A DNA stretch of 64,000 bases. Source: Oreohelix idahoensis. Taxonomy: Eukaryota; Mollusca; Gastropoda; Stylommatophora; Oreohelicidae. A model generated the notes under the pieces. It was not told the origin of the DNA. It saw only the letters and a program-made list of their open reading frames with translations, and searched no databases. Where the stretch lies: assembly GCA_024509875.1 (NCBI GenBank), contig JAMPIV010010569.1, positions 186,001-250,000 on the forward strand. The letters are read 5' to 3'. A program made the translations under genes and the position numbers. The stretch's first letter is position 1. Every line of letters begins with the position of its first letter. Shown here piece after piece: positions 47,194-58,860 of the stretch.

Positions 47194-50063
47194 CTATATC
47201 TGCAATGTTGTTTCTTGTATACACTTCACTGTCTTTTGTAGTTTATACAGAGGTCCATATAGTTTTGCTTCCAGTGTTGTTTCTCTGGGCCAGTGGGTTT
47301 GCCTCAATATATCATATTCGGGGCAATCTTGAAGTACGTGCTCCGCAGTCTGGGGTGCCTGTCCACATGTACACATGGCTGAATTGCCGATCTTGAATTT
47401 TGTATACATGTGGCTGCGGAGTCGGTTGTGTCCTGTTCTAAGGCGCAGAATGACAATTTGTTCTGATCTGTTCATAGCTTGGTAGTCATCCTGTGGTGGT
47501 GGCTTTCTGATTGATTTGATCATCTTTTTCTTCTGATGGTACGTAACTGGTACATCCGGTTGCTCGTCTGCAGCACCTTCTTTAGCCAGTCCGTCCGCTC
47601 TCTCATTTCCTGGTATTCCACAATGAGACGATATCCACTGCATGGCGACCCTGCGCTGGTTGTACAGTTCAGAAAGTAGGGCTTGTATACCTGGCAATTT
47701 TCTGGACTGAAGTGCTTGGAGTGCTGATCTTGCATCTGTCAGGAATACTACAGGCTGTGGACCGAGATTGGTGTTCAACAGTTTCTCAGTTGCCACCTTG
47801 ATTGCCTGGATTTCTGCATCATAGTTGTTACAGAATTTCCCCGTTGGTACTCTGACCGTATCCCTAGTGTTGTTTGGGTATTCTATGTACACTCCTGCTC
47901 CTCCATTCTTTACTGCATTCTGTGCTGACCCATCCGTGTATACTCGGACCCAGAGGTCCTGTGGGTATTCATCATCCAGGAAAATGAGAGTGACTGTCCT
48001 ACGTTGCACGCTGTTCTGTTCATCCCTGTCGAATATTCCTTTCACTTTTGTCTGGATGCGTACTGGTAGTCCAGGCTCCTCTCTCCAAGGGGTTTGTTCT
48101 GGCAGACTTTAGGGGGCTGTTAACTTCAGACAGGTCTGAGGTTTGTCTACGAAATCGTTTGGCCTGGTGGATAAAGCTGCTTCTTTTCAATCGCCCCATT
48201 GCTAGGTTTTGGAATTTGTCCTTCATGGCTCGGCATACAGAGGAACTTTTCTGCCTGTGTTAGCACTTTCGTGTCTCTGCGTTCTCTCAGTGCTTGTATC
48301 CTCCCCATTTTCTCCATCTCCACTATAGGCGTTGATTTCATTGCCCCCGTGATGACCCTAAGCGCCTGGTTTTGCATCTTATTTAGCTCTTGTAATGTGG
48401 TGTTTGATGCCCGACACCACGCAGCTGACCCATATTCCAGGTGTGGTCGTATGCCCTGCTGGTAAACTTTACTAAGTATTTTCCCGCTGGCTCCCCATGT
48501 GGTTCCACTTAGTTTTCTCAGGATGGCTAACTTCCTCCTGGCCTTTGTTGCTGCCTTGTTGGTGTGCTGCTTCCATATCAGCCTATCATCGAATGTAACT
48601 CCAAGATAGGTGGGTTGTTTATCTTCTCTCAGGAGCTCTTCCTTTATCTTGATGAAACCAGCTTTTTGTTTGGGAGAGATGGTGAAGATCGTAGTGCTGC
48701 ACTTGTCTGTGTTGATGCTGACGCACCATCTATTTGCCCATGAGGTTAAGGCATCTATAGCTCTTTGTAGCAGTTTGGTGGCCACTGTTGCATGCTCATC
48801 TATGCACCATACTACCAGCGTACATTGCCACTTTCATTCCATGTGGTAGTTCAGCAACCAGGTCGTTGATGTAGACTAGGAAAAGTGTGGGGGACAGAAC
48901 CCCTCCCTGAGGGACGCCATGACGCAGTAGAATTTTCTTTCTTGAGGCCATCTAGTTGTACTCGGGCTCTTCTGTTATGCAAGTATGCTTTCACCCATTT
49001 GCACATCCTACCATTCACTGTACAGTTTCTCAGTTTCTTCAGAAGCCCTTCTTTCCAAACCTTGTCAAATGCTTTCCTTAGATCTATCCATGCTGCTAGT
49101 ACCAGTTTCTTATCTTGGAACGCATCCTCAATCTCTTGGGAAAGGTAAGTTGTCCGATCTTCGGTAGAGTAACACTGCCTAAAGCCCGCCTGCTGTGGTA
49201 CAAGAAGGTTTTCACTTTCATGGTACCACTGTAGCCTGAGGTTGATGATACGTTCCATTGTGTTGCAGAGACAGCTTGTAAGGCTTGATTGGTCTGTAGC
49301 TGGAGGCCGTGGAACTGTCTTTTCCTGGTTTTTGGAGTGGTATCATGATTGCTTCCCTCCAGGTCTGTGGAACTCTGCCTGAGTTCCAACAGATATTGAA
49401 GATCTGCAGCAGCTTTGTTTTTGCTGCGGTTCCCAAGTTCTTAATCATTTCATTGGACACTCCATCAACTCCTGGCGACTTTCTCATTTTCAATTTGGAT
49501 ATTGCAAGCTCCAGTTCTCTGAATGTGATTGGTGCCTCTATAACTTCAGGTATGGTTCCATCTCGTCCTGCGTATTGTTGTTTCTCACGAGTCTCCTGTT
49601 GCTTCTCTGGGCTAACTTCGATGTTGTTGTCTTTAGCAAAGGAGTCTGCAAAGTGATCAGCTGCCTGTTTTCCCATGAGGATGTTTCCATCTTTGTACAG
49701 TGCAATCTTTGAGTTTCTCCCTGTACCCTCACCGTTAAGTTGTTTTACCAGCTTCCACAGTTTCCTTGTATCTCTTTCGAAGTTCAAGGACTCTGTTTTC
49801 TCCTTCCAGCTTCTCCCCCTGGCCTGCAACTTGGCCCTTTGAAATTTGGCCTTAGCTTGCTGGTAGTTATTGTGGTGTTCTTGGCATGGACTGGTCTCTG
49901 CATGCTTTCGAGATGTTTCAACGTCGTTGTGCAGCTGCTCTAGTTCACTATTCCAATATGATTTGTAGTGCTTACAGGCCCCTCTAGGTATTGTTTCACG
50001 GGCAGCCTATAATATGCATCTGCTGAATTCATCGACTAGCTTATTAATGTCTTTGTCTACAGT
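47194..50063 (-). pseudogene. Family D reverse transcriptase and RNase H
   Basis: Continuation of the second ORF on the far side of the nested insertion. Fragments in several frames show the pre-motif region (SPGVDGVSNEMI, about 49480), PLQKPGKDS, QAGFRQCYSTEDR, motif A WIDLRKAFDKVW (about 49085), and thumb motifs TYLGVTFDDRLIWK and GIRPHLEYGSAAW. The RNase H (48045-47194) is a single open frame with VYTDGSAQ, DAEIQAI, LTDARSAL and WISSHCGIPGNERAD, all catalytic residues present, then a Cys/His tail (CTCGQ, AEHVLQDCP). At least four frameshifts occur (near 49250, 48910, 48800 and 48150). The catalytic box near 48815 reads YAGS followed by a frame break instead of YADD. Confidence 0.9.
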
Positions 50064-52022
50064 GTCAGAGGAAGTCAAAGAGAAAATAAGAGAGAAGAAA
50101 ATGGCATGGAAACAATACTTAGGAGCTAAAAACACAACAGGACAACTAGAGAAATATAGATAATATGTGATACTCAGAACAGAAGCAAAGAACAAGGTGC
50201 TAGCAGCAAAACAGAAGTCATAGGAAGAATTTGGAGAAAAGCTAGAAAAAGATGCGCAAGAAAACCAGAAATTGTTCTATAAGACCCTAAAGAACATGAG
50301 GAAGGAAAAACAATGCTCTCTCAAATTTATAAAGGACAAGCAAGGCAAATTGCTTACTGCCCCGAAGGAAGTAATGGAAAGATGGAAAGAATATTTCTCA
50401 GAACTCCTAATGGTGAGCAAGGTCAAGCATCAGAAATGATAACCACTAGCACAGAAGAGGAAACAAATGGTAATGAAGATGACATAAAGATGGAAGAACT
50501 GAAGGCAGCACTGGAGAAAATCAAGATGGGCAAAGCAGCAGGGCATGATGGTATAACACCAGAAATGGTTAAGTACATGGGAGCATCAGGCGACCTGTTA
50601 CTCTTAAGGGTCCTACAGGCAACGTGGTGCAACAAGACCATACCAAAGGACTGGGAGATTGCCATCATAACACCAATTTTCAAAAAGGGTGACAATCGAC
50701 AATGTGGAAACCATAGAGGCATATCCCTTCTCAGTGTCCCTGATAAAATCTACTCTAGAATCCTAGAGCAGAGACTCCGACGCCTAGCTGAGCCACAATT
50801 GGATGAGGTCCAGTGCGAATTCCGAGCAAACCGAAGTACTCAAGACTTAATCTTCACACTCAGACAGCTGAGTGAAAAGGCCCTTGAGTATAAGAGTGAG
50901 ATCCATCTTTGTTTCATAGATCTGGAAAAGGCATTTGTCAGGGTCCCCTGGAGCAAAATATGGGACTGTTTGGCAAGGAAGAACATTCCAGCACCTCTGA
51001 TTCAAGCTATACAGAGCTTCTACAAGTCTTGCAGAAATTATGTGAGGACAGCAAACCATAAGTCAGAAGAGTTCAGGACCACCACTGGTGTAAGACAAGG
51101 TGATATCCTGTCACCTTATCTTTTCATACTCCTCATGGACGATGTTATCAAGTCATGTAAGGAGAGAACAAGAAAGTATTCAGTGGGGTACTGGAAGATG
51201 AGACAGGTATGTATTTCAGAGCTGGCATTTGCTGATGATGTTGCCCTGATTGCTAAATCAGAGGCACATCTTCAATCCAACCTGCACGTCTGGAAGGAAG
51301 AGCTGGTGAAGAGAGGGATGGTCATAAGCAGCTCTAAAACAAAATCCATGGTGATATCACGAGAAGAAAGAAGACATCAGATTAAGCTGGGAGAACAGGT
51401 CCTGGAGCAGGTCGACCACTTTAAATATCTCGGAACTATTATAGACCGAAAGGGAGGCATCAAAGAAGAGTTGGCCACTCGAAAAGCAGCAGCTGGGAGA
51501 CTTTTTCAGGCCATAAATCGATGATTCCTCAGCAAGAGAGAGGTTGGTAAGAAAACGAAGATGGCTGTATACCGCTCCACCTATGTCCCAGTCTTGACAT
51601 ATGGATGCGAGTCATGGGCAATGACTACAACCCATAAAAGCCAGATCCAAACCTCAGAAATGAGGTATCTGAGGAAGGTGGTTGAAGTAACAAGAAGAGA
51701 CATGGTCCGCAACCAGACGATACGTCAAGGCCTAAAATCCCACCCCCTGCAGACCCAAGTAGAACAGTCCCAACTAAGATGGTTTGGCCATGTCTGCAGA
51801 ATGGGAGAAGATTGGCTACCACGACAAGCATGGGAAAAAAAGAGCCAGGGATCCAGACCCCCAGGACGACCCACAGTCCGCTGGGAGGACAACGTTAGAA
51901 AATCTTTGAAGGACCGAGGACTAGAATGGAACCAGGCCAGGAGGAAGACAGCCGATAGGACAGTCTGGCGCTCTCTCTTCCAAACCTCTACACCTCACGG
52001 TAGAAGGGGAGCTACTAAGTAA
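50064..52022 (+). pseudogene. RTE-like reverse transcriptase, broken
   Basis: Polymerase of the nested element. It starts mid-domain (REKKMAWKQYLGA), has stops near 50161 and 50220, a frameshift near 50410, then a long open frame with KAAGHDGITPEMVKYMG, IITPIFKKGDNRQCGNHRGI, motif A FIDLEKAF (the first Asp is kept), GVRQGDILSPYLF and the catalytic box AFADDVALIA (about 51225-51255). A TGA at 51522-51524 interrupts the frame before the C-terminal part (TYGCESWAMTT, RWFGHVCRM, RPPGRPTVRWEDNV), which ends at 52022. The conserved polymerase core appears intact. C-terminal motifs suggest an RTE or related clade; clade assignment is tentative. Confidence 0.88.
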
Positions 52023-52026
52023 GTAA
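50064..52026 (+). mobile_element. RTE-like non-LTR retrotransposon, 5'-truncated, nested in family D
   Basis: A 1963-bp plus-strand insertion flanked by the exact 9-bp repeat GTCTACAGT (50055-50063 and 52027-52035). Its 3' end is a short TAAG-type repeat (about 52016-52026), typical of RTE-like elements. Excision restores the reading frame of the host element across the junction. It starts inside the region upstream of the polymerase, so it is truncated at its 5' end. Confidence 0.92.
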
Positions 52027-52035
52027 GTCTACAGT

Positions 52036-53043
52036 CAGAGCTCTAGCCAGTATACTGGTACGATGCTGGTACATTGTCCAGTCTGCCTTCTTGTAGTTCC
52101 ACCTAGAGAGAGTGCTGCTCTCCTTGACAAGTTCATTTTCCACAATTAGGAAGACTGGCCGGTGGTCGCTGCCTCCAAGTCGTTTCCCTACAACGCGTGT
52201 GGTGTTCCACTCCAGGCCGGGTGAGTGGAATGCCAGGTCTGGTGTAGAGGTGGTGTGCCATGATCTCGAGTAGAAGGTTGGTGGGTCAATTGGCTGGTTA
52301 ATCAGGATAAGCCCATTGTCATCCTGCCAGTTTTCAAGCTCCTCACCTCTCCTGTCCATGTGATCATAGCCCCAGCTCTGTGAGTGGCTGTTGAAGTCTC
52401 CGCATATAATCAGTCTTTCTTTTGCTGGGATTGTGTCTAGTGCCAGTGGGCGGTCGCTCGAACAGTAGTAGTTGAGCAGGTGGAATTCTGTACTTTCTGT
52501 CCTGAGATGAAGCATCTGGTATTCCGCCCCCTCCATATATGTTTCAAGCTGACATGCACTGATGTTATTCCTCACGAGTGTCAGTATTCCACCCTTTCGC
52601 CTGTCTATTCGGTCAGATCGGTAGCACTGGTAGCCTCTGATTTTGAAGGCTATATCCTTGTTGAGGTGGGTTTCTTGCAAGCAGCATACATTTACTTGCT
52701 CTTCATTCAAGATATTTTCGAGCTCTAATTTTTTGCTGTAGCCGTCTTTTTTACTGTTGACGCCTTCAGCATTCCAGTGCATTATTTTAAGTGGTCTTTG
52801 CTTTGCTTGGCCAGTTGCTCTATTCTCATGCCTCCTGGCTCCACGGGGCAATTGAGAAGGACCCCCAGTAGTAGGGGTTGGGCCCTTTTGAGGCAGAGGG
52901 CCTGGCACTGCGCCTGCCTGGGTGTCCGTCACAGGGCGAGTGCCATAACGTTTTGTAGATATAGGCATATTTCCATTGCGTGTGTGCGTGGCATCCTGAT
53001 TGCTGTGGTGCGCCTCTTGGCTGGTTGCCTCCGTCTTCAGCAC
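52036..53043 (-). CDS. Family D apurinic/apyrimidinic-like endonuclease domain (ORF2 N-terminus)
   Basis: Endonuclease that nicks target DNA for target-primed reverse transcription. The frame is open for about 340 codons and is cut only by the nested insertion. Visible motifs in order: IMHWNAEGV (Asn), CLQETHL (Glu), GILTLVRNN, IICGDFNSHS (Asp, Asn), TPDLAFH and GGSDHRPVFLI (Ser-Asp-His). All catalytic positions of the APE-like family are present. A Pro/Thr/Gln-rich stretch of about 80 residues precedes the domain; the true start codon is uncertain and may lie nearer 52970. Downstream it joins the reverse transcriptase across the insertion. Confidence 0.9.
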
Positions 53044-53146
53044 CTTGACTTGCTAGGGCAGACTGTGGTCTTGCTCGAGTGTAGGAGGGCCTGGCCAGTC
53101 TTGGTTTTTCGGCCTCTGATGGCTGTACTTGAGCCCCATCTCCACG

Positions 53147-54442
53147 TCAAGAAGCTGGCCTCGATGGGGCCTGTCTGACCTGTTCCGTTAGGCTGTCTTG
53201 GCGTTTATTACCTAGAGTACTTGCCGTCACTCTGTTTTGAGCCTCTTGGTACGATACCCCCTTTCCAATGGCCACTGTAATTATTTGCCTTGTTTGTTGG
53301 TATTCGGGACACCCACGGTATCTGCTCCGTGATTTCCGAGGCAGTTGGCACATTTTCTATTTTTGTTTGGCACCTGGTAGTCGAGGTCTTTTTTTGCCTT
53401 AGGGCAGTCTTTGTATTCGTGGCTGCCCGCACAGTATCTACAGACCGTTTCTTTTCTACACGCGTTCTTTGTGTGAGAAAATCCCTGGCACTTCGAACAC
53501 TGCATCACTGGCGGGATGTAGGCATGTGTTCTTCGGGGTCTATTCTGAATAGTGATACTTTCCGGAACTGTTTTCCCTTGTAAAGCCACTATTATCAGGC
53601 TCGTGCCTTCTTTGTTCCAGGACTTTAGCCTTTCGGCGTGTGTGATTCTGGCCAGAGGGTTTTCGGCCTGAATGCAGTTGAGGGTCTCTGCGTCTGACAA
53701 GCTGGTGTCGATCTCTTTGATGACTACTTTCTTAAATTCTATGTGGATTTCTGCTTGGATTTTGATCCGGTGTGGTAGCTGAAATTCTTTAGGCCCGTAC
53801 GCCAGAGCAGTCATCAGCGATTTAGTCTTTTCCGTATCATTCAGGGCAAGTGTCACTCCCTGTTAGTGCCTTCTGATACTTATTACGCCTCTTTTGCCTA
53901 CTACATCCTCCAGGACATTGATTACTTTGTCGTCCGGGAGTGCCCTGAGTGTGGCTTCTCCTCCAGACAACTGCGTAATTTTTATTTTGCGGTCTTGTTC
54001 CTTGTGAGTGCTTTTCTGTAGTCCGCCTGAGCGGCATCTCCCACCACTGGCCGTGCATCTGTCTTTAGGCTCGGTACCCTTTCCTCGTCCGTCTGCTCAT
54101 GATTCTGTGTGTCATTCTACATCTTCTGATCACCGTGGGACACTTGGTTGTTCTCCATTGAGTCCGGCGTATCTCTATGTCTGCTATTGGTACGTCAGGA
54201 GCTACTTCTAATATTGCTTCTTGTAATGTTGGAGAGAGACTAAGGAACTCGTCTCCGTCTTCACGAATTTTGCGTAGTGCGTCTATAATTGTCTCCGCGA
54301 TATCTTCTGGGTCTAACTCGTTCAGTTCTGATGTTATTGTCCTCTCATCAGCAGCAAGCTGGGAGGTGACGTCTTGCTTTTCTGCCCTTCTGTCTTCCTC
54401 TTGTGCTTGTACCTGTCTGTGTTGAAGAGTTGTCTCTTCCAC
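53147..54442 (-). pseudogene. Family D ORF1, Gag-like protein with zinc knuckles, frameshifted
   Basis: The nucleic-acid chaperone ORF of the non-LTR element. The N-terminal piece (54442-54065) is acidic and helical (EDIAETIIDALRKIREDGDE). A central piece (53856-53281) carries an RRM-like/Gag fold and then Cys-His knuckles: CSKCQGFSHTKNAC, CRYCAGSHEYKDC and CANCLGNHGAD. At least three frame breaks (near 54060, 53850 and 53300) separate the pieces. The spacing of three successive knuckles is typical of ORF1 in I, Jockey and R1 group elements. The gap to the endonuclease ORF is about 100 bases. Confidence 0.8.
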
Positions 54443-54596
54443 CTCCTTCTTAGTGTTTGAAGATGGGTCGGCTGTTCTCTCCGGGTGGCTGTTTCTGGTT
54501 TTGTTATACTCATGGTTGTTGTTCAGCGCGAGTGGGCTGGTGTATACTTTCTCTTCTTGGCGCGTGGTTTATTTCAGACCATTTTGACTATATTGC

Positions 54597-56500
54597 GATA
54601 TATTGATGTAAGAAACTCCTAGTATAGGGTGTAGTAGCGGTAGCCAAAAAAGATAGGCTTCTAAAACTTCGAAACGAAATGGAGAAGAAGATGGATCAGT
54701 CACGTACCGCGCACGTAAAGAAACATGTAATGAACTGAACTCAACAAGGGCATACAGGAAAAGACAGACCCATTGTTACATTTTTGTTTAAATCTATGGA
54801 GACGATCTCTCAGGTAGAACTCCACAAGGGAATAAAGATACGAACGGAGAGAAAGATGGAGAAAACAAGAGACCGGCCCAGGAGCAAGATGGCTGGGGAA
54901 TATCTGCCTTTGTCATATGCCCTGAGCGTGCCTTTGTCATATGCCCTGAGCGTGAGAAGGATGGATGTTAGACGATATCGATATGACAGCATACACCCCC
55001 CACGCCTCGACTGTCTCACTTTCTACGATTTCGTTTAATTTTTCAATGGCCATGGGAGCTAACAGCATTATCCTCCTTTTCTCCCCTTTTCGCTCCCAAT
55101 GGAGCATGGAGTCACCACGACTGCCACTGATCCCCTTGCAAGAAGCCTGTACCAAACCGCGCATGTGCTCTTGAAGCAGTTATTTCTGAAGCAATTTATT
55201 TTAAATGACAAGGGTGCCAGCCCCACTCACCTTTAATCAGTTGCCTCTCACGACATGCTTCTTGGGGCAGTAGTCATATTCTATGTTCGCTCATCAGAGA
55301 ACCTCGAAAACTACATTGGGCTGACATGAAAAATCCGATTCAGTCAACAAATGTCTGTTGACATCGTTAAAGGGAAAACGGTGGCATCAAATAACTAAAT
55401 CGCCTTATGATTCTTATCTGTTTACTTTACAACATCCTCACAGTTCAGTCAAAATATCAATAGTATTCGGCGTTAACTAGAAAAAAAAAGTAACCCTAAT
55501 TTTTTTTTATATATCTTACTGATGATGTTAAGCGTGTAGGGGAAAAAAAGTTTCGGTGATAATATTGAATATTTCTTAAAACCTGTAAGATGGTATATTC
55601 TTTCCGTCTATATGTTTCAGCCTTTCCTTATTCCATTCTTTCTTTGACTCGTACTCTGCTTTTCAAAGTCTACAATTCTTGAAATTAGGAGGTTGGTCTG
55701 CCCTGTATTGATTAAGCGTCAAATCCATAACCATTCGATGTTATTGTTGATCAGAATCGACCTCATTGCACTCCGGGCAAACCCATACTTGCTCAGTCTC
55801 CTTCAGCAAACGCCAAAGGGTATGAATGCTGTTTCCGTAGCACGGTGGTTTATACACGCCGGATGCAACCTCTCATATGTCCATCTCTGCTAGTCTTACG
55901 TTTGATGCCTAATTCCAGCAATCTTAGCCTTGCTGATTCATCGTTTGTAGTGTCTTTTTCTAGCAGGCGATCAGTAATGGTCTCTTATCCATATCCAATG
56001 TTCCCAATATGGGTGCTCTCTAAGCCAGTCTATCAGCCATCTCACTTTGCAACCCACGAAAAGCATTAGAAGGATAAGGGCAAGCAACGGGTTGGACTCT
56101 ACAGGAGTATATGGAAGAATATACGACCTGTCAGTCGAGTACAACATATGAAAAGAGATAGAAGGAAACATACAAGAAGTGGGCCGGACTCGACAGTAGC
56201 ACAGATAAGAAGATGAACATAGAGGTACAAGGAGATCGTAGAGCACTAACATGGGACCGGAATGGAGAGTTTGCCTCTGCTTTAGACGCCTCCTGGCTGG
56301 CAGAGGCATGACTGTGACTGTAAGTCAACGTTCTTCCAGCTTGCTGAAGAGTAATTATGACTGTCAGTTCTCCCGGCTTGCTGAGCTATGATTATGACTT
56401 AGTCACCGTTCTCGGAAAGCGCAATTTGCAGGTTGTGATATTTCCGCTGCCCTGTGTTGTAATTTCCAGGGGTTTTTGATGAGATAAAAAAAAAACAGCA
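54597..56500. other. Mostly unrecognised sequence
   Basis: About 1.9 kb to the right of family D. It contains a 24-bp tandem doublet (CCTTTGTCATATGCCCTGAG-type, 54906-54953) and one copy of the short dispersed repeat described separately (55195-55300). Nothing else is supportable. Confidence 0.4.
55195..55300 (-). repeat. Short dispersed SINE-like repeat, copy 1 (partial)
   Basis: The minus strand contains CATGTCGTGAGAGGCAACTG then a GGCTGGCAC block, aligning with the copies at 56505 and 56720. Only the first half of the consensus is present. No tRNA head was found. Confidence 0.5.
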
Positions 56501-56504
56501 TCAC

Positions 56505-56650
56505 TGCTCCCTCAGGCAACTCGTACAAGGCGACTAATATGAGGTTACACATAAAGGCTGCCAACCTGATTATGTAACACAGATTGCTACAGAAACCACC
56601 AATGTAAAAATGGGACCAGATGCAGTGGTGGTTTCATGCTCCATAAGGAG
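56505..56650 (+). repeat. Short dispersed SINE-like repeat, copy 2
   Basis: Contains ACTCGTACAAGGCGACTAAT, GGCTGCCAACCTGATTATGT and GATTGCTACAGAAACCACC in order, matching the next copy 215 bases downstream at many positions. Confidence 0.6.
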
Positions 56651-56719
56651 GGACAGGGAGAATGATGATATTTCTGCTACTTTGTCAAGTTCTCTGGGAT
56701 CTGTGGACAGACAGAACAG

Positions 56720-56880
56720 AACATGTGCTTCCTTGGGCTTGTCGTAAAAGGCAACTAATATGTGGCTATGGCTGTAGCTGGCATGCTCATAATGTAAAAC
56801 AAATAGCTACAGCAAACTCCGCTACAACAGCACATAAGTGCCTTGGTGCAGGCTTCCCTTCATCTGAAGACTGATTTCAT
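56720..56880 (+). repeat. Short dispersed SINE-like repeat, copy 3
   Basis: Contains CTTGTCGTAAAAGGCAACTA, AGCTGGCATGCTCATAATGT, ATAGCTACAGCAAACTC and GCCTTGGTGCAGGCTTCCC. With copies 2 and 4 it defines a module of about 160 bp. Confidence 0.6.
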
Positions 56881-58209
56881 TTCTCCAGTAAATATATTCC
56901 TTTAGCCTGGTTTTGCATTCTGACTATTCTGTCACAGCTGAATTTCAAAGCAGTAGCCCTGGAATTCAATATTCCAGTGTAGGTTTGACTTTTCCTGTAT
57001 ATAACAGCTTTACTATTTGATGGTCTGCCCCTAAGCTGTTCTAGCTAGTTTGTACACCAGGGTTATTCAATTGTCTTACTTTCTGCTAGCACTTAAATCA
57101 ATTTGATTTTTCTATATTAGTCAGCTGCTCAATGTAATTCTTCTGGTACCTTACATCATTCAGCTCCAGCATGATTTTTGTTCTTTGTTTGAAAGTGTGA
57201 AAGCTTTATATGCTGTTTTCTTTACATTTATTGCTTGTAGCCATTCTTGTGTGAATTTACCGTGTTTTTGCAAAGCTTGATGCATCCCACTGTTTTAATA
57301 TTGTTATCTGCTACTTATAGCTCTATGACTACTGCTAGCTGTGGACTTTCTTTAGTACTTCGTCCATCATGTCACTGATATTGGCCAGGAAAAGTGTAGG
57401 TGATATCATGCTGCCTTGGATTATTAATTGTTCTAATCTCATTCTAAGGATTAGATATTCTTATATTTGCACTCTGGCATGCCTGTTCTGAAGGAAGTTG
57501 TTAATTCATTAGTCCACATACTCCAAATGATATAAGTAGTTTTTGCATTATCAACCTTTCCACGCCATATCCAATGTTTTCTCCATGTCTGCCTACAAAG
57601 ACAGTATGTGTTTCTTTCCCCAGTTTTTCTTTTATCGAACCTCTACATACTTTATCAAATGGTTTCTCCATGTCTACCTACACAACCAGTATGTGTTTCT
57701 TTCCATAGAGTTTTGTTTTATCCAACCCCTCCTCACTTTATCAAATGTTTTCTCCATGTCTACCTATGCTGCCAGTGTGTGTTTTTTTAACCCAACCTCT
57801 CTACACTTTATCAAATGTTTTCACCATGTTTACCTATGCTGCCATTGTGTGTTTCTTTTCCCAGCTTTTTGCTTCATGCAACCTCTCTACACTTTATCAA
57901 ATGTGCTTTCCATGTCAACATCAACTGTCAGTGTGTGTTTCTTTCCCTCTCTTTCCTCTTGTGAATACCTACCATTAGCCTATTTTCGTTATTTGTTCCT
58001 TTTTAGGATATGTGCATTATTCGGTCCTCTGTTGACTTGTGTTGACTGAAACCAGTCTGTTGGGTGTAATCCACTGCCATCTTTTTCAATGCCACATAAC
58101 TCTGGCACAGACCAGTCTTTTAATCATTTACCTGTGTAAGCTGCTGGATCTGTAGCTGTCAGTTTTTGTTCTGTCTTTTCCAGATTTTACTACAGGAATC
58201 ATAAGTGCT
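56880..58209 (-). pseudogene. Highly decayed I-like reverse transcriptase, with internal tandem amplification
   Basis: Minus-strand relic related to the family D polymerase. Readable pieces: MIPVVKSGKDRTKTDSYR (about 58205-58150), RLVCARVMWH, a motif A-like VDMEKTFDKV segment, a region resembling the box before the catalytic motif (ISPTLFLANISD-like, about 57420-57370) and a thumb fragment PTLEY (about 56990). The motif A segment is present five times in tandem (57550-57950). Stops and frameshifts are everywhere. No ends or target duplication could be set. Confidence 0.65.
57550..57950. repeat. Tandem array (5 units, 78-87 bp) built from a reverse-transcriptase motif A segment
   Basis: Five imperfect copies share CACTTTATCAAATG, TTTTCTCCATGTCTACCTA and CAGTGTGTGTTTCTTT on the plus strand, at about 57563, 57648, 57731, 57809 and 57890. 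The minus-strand translation of the shared core is VDMEKTFDKV, the catalytic-Asp region of I-like polymerases. Confidence 0.75.
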
Positions 58210-58235
58210 TATTACCAGACAGTCCTTGTTCTGGA

Positions 58236-58390
58236 ATCCCCAGGGTCAGAGAGTAGGAGACCAAAGAACACATGGAAAAGAGAACTGGAGACAGACATGA
58301 AAAAGACATGGAAAGACCTTGAACTGATGGCACAGGAGAGGAAGACTTGGCATAACTTTGTTGAAGGCCTATGCTCACTGGGGAGCTGAA
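58236..58390 (+). mobile_element. 3'-terminal fragment of a non-LTR retrotransposon
   Basis: The plus strand encodes RPKNTWKRELETDMKKTWKD and then WHNFVEGLCS followed by a stop, the usual C-terminus of a group of non-LTR polymerases, followed by an AATGAATAATAAA tail. It is a 5'-truncated fragment between two antisense I-like relics. No target duplication was found. Confidence 0.6.
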
Positions 58391-58522
58391 AGGCGACGAA
58401 TGAATAATAAATACTTTTTTCCATATTTATGGTACAATACATTCTTTCCTTTTTATTATTTCCAAAAGATTCATTTAACTTTGTGTTCCAAGATGTTTCT
58501 TCTTCTTCTTCTTCGTTCACCC

Positions 58523-58860
58523 TCATATGTCAACTTGAATAAGTTCAAAGAAAGCAGTGGTCAGCCTGTGGCTGTTGATATCTCCGTAGATTTTCTCCTG
58601 GAATGGTACTGGTGATGGCCATATGCGTTCTCTCTGTTCCTCATATGTTGGGCACCTTTGAAGCAGATGTTCAGCAGTCATTTTATTGGTGCCACAGTCA
58701 CAATCATCAGTAGTTCCTATCTTTAATTTGTTGAATAGATGGTATCTCAATCTGTTATGACCTGTGCGAAGTCTGAAGATTACCACTTGTTCACTTCTGC
58801 TGAGTGGTAATATGGATCATTTTTTATGGGCCTGGATGCTCTTCTTCCCACTTGTGCCTG
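58523..58860 (-). pseudogene. C-terminal fragment of a second I-like element
   Basis: The minus strand encodes SRSEQVVIFRLRTGHNRLRY then a Cys/His tail (CDCGTNK, TAEHLLQRCP), homologous to the end of the family D RNase H ORF (SEQIVILRLRTGHNRLR, CTCGQ, AEHVLQDCP). A GAA-rich Lys run follows the stop (58512-58498), as in family D. It lies upstream, in element sense, of the other I-like relic, so it belongs to a different copy. Confidence 0.8.

Larger units (their letters stand above)
46464..54585 (-). mobile_element. Family D full-length I-like non-LTR retrotransposon, interrupted
   Basis: Minus-strand non-LTR element with ORF1 (Gag with zinc knuckles), apurinic-type endonuclease, reverse transcriptase and RNase H, a downstream coiled-coil frame and a structured 3' untranslated region. 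An exact 11-bp repeat GACTATATTGC at 46453-46463 and 54586-54596 marks the target duplication and defines both ends. Net length is about 6.15 kb once the nested element at 50064-52026 and its duplicated site are removed. Endonuclease plus RNase H plus a CCHC Gag fits the I group (I, Nimb and relatives); I do not assign a closer clade. Multiple frameshifts make it inactive. Confidence 0.9.

Noticed and set aside
57543..58049. 168-codon plus-strand frame
   Set aside because: Lies antisense to the decayed I-like polymerase and is explained by its tandem motif A repeats.
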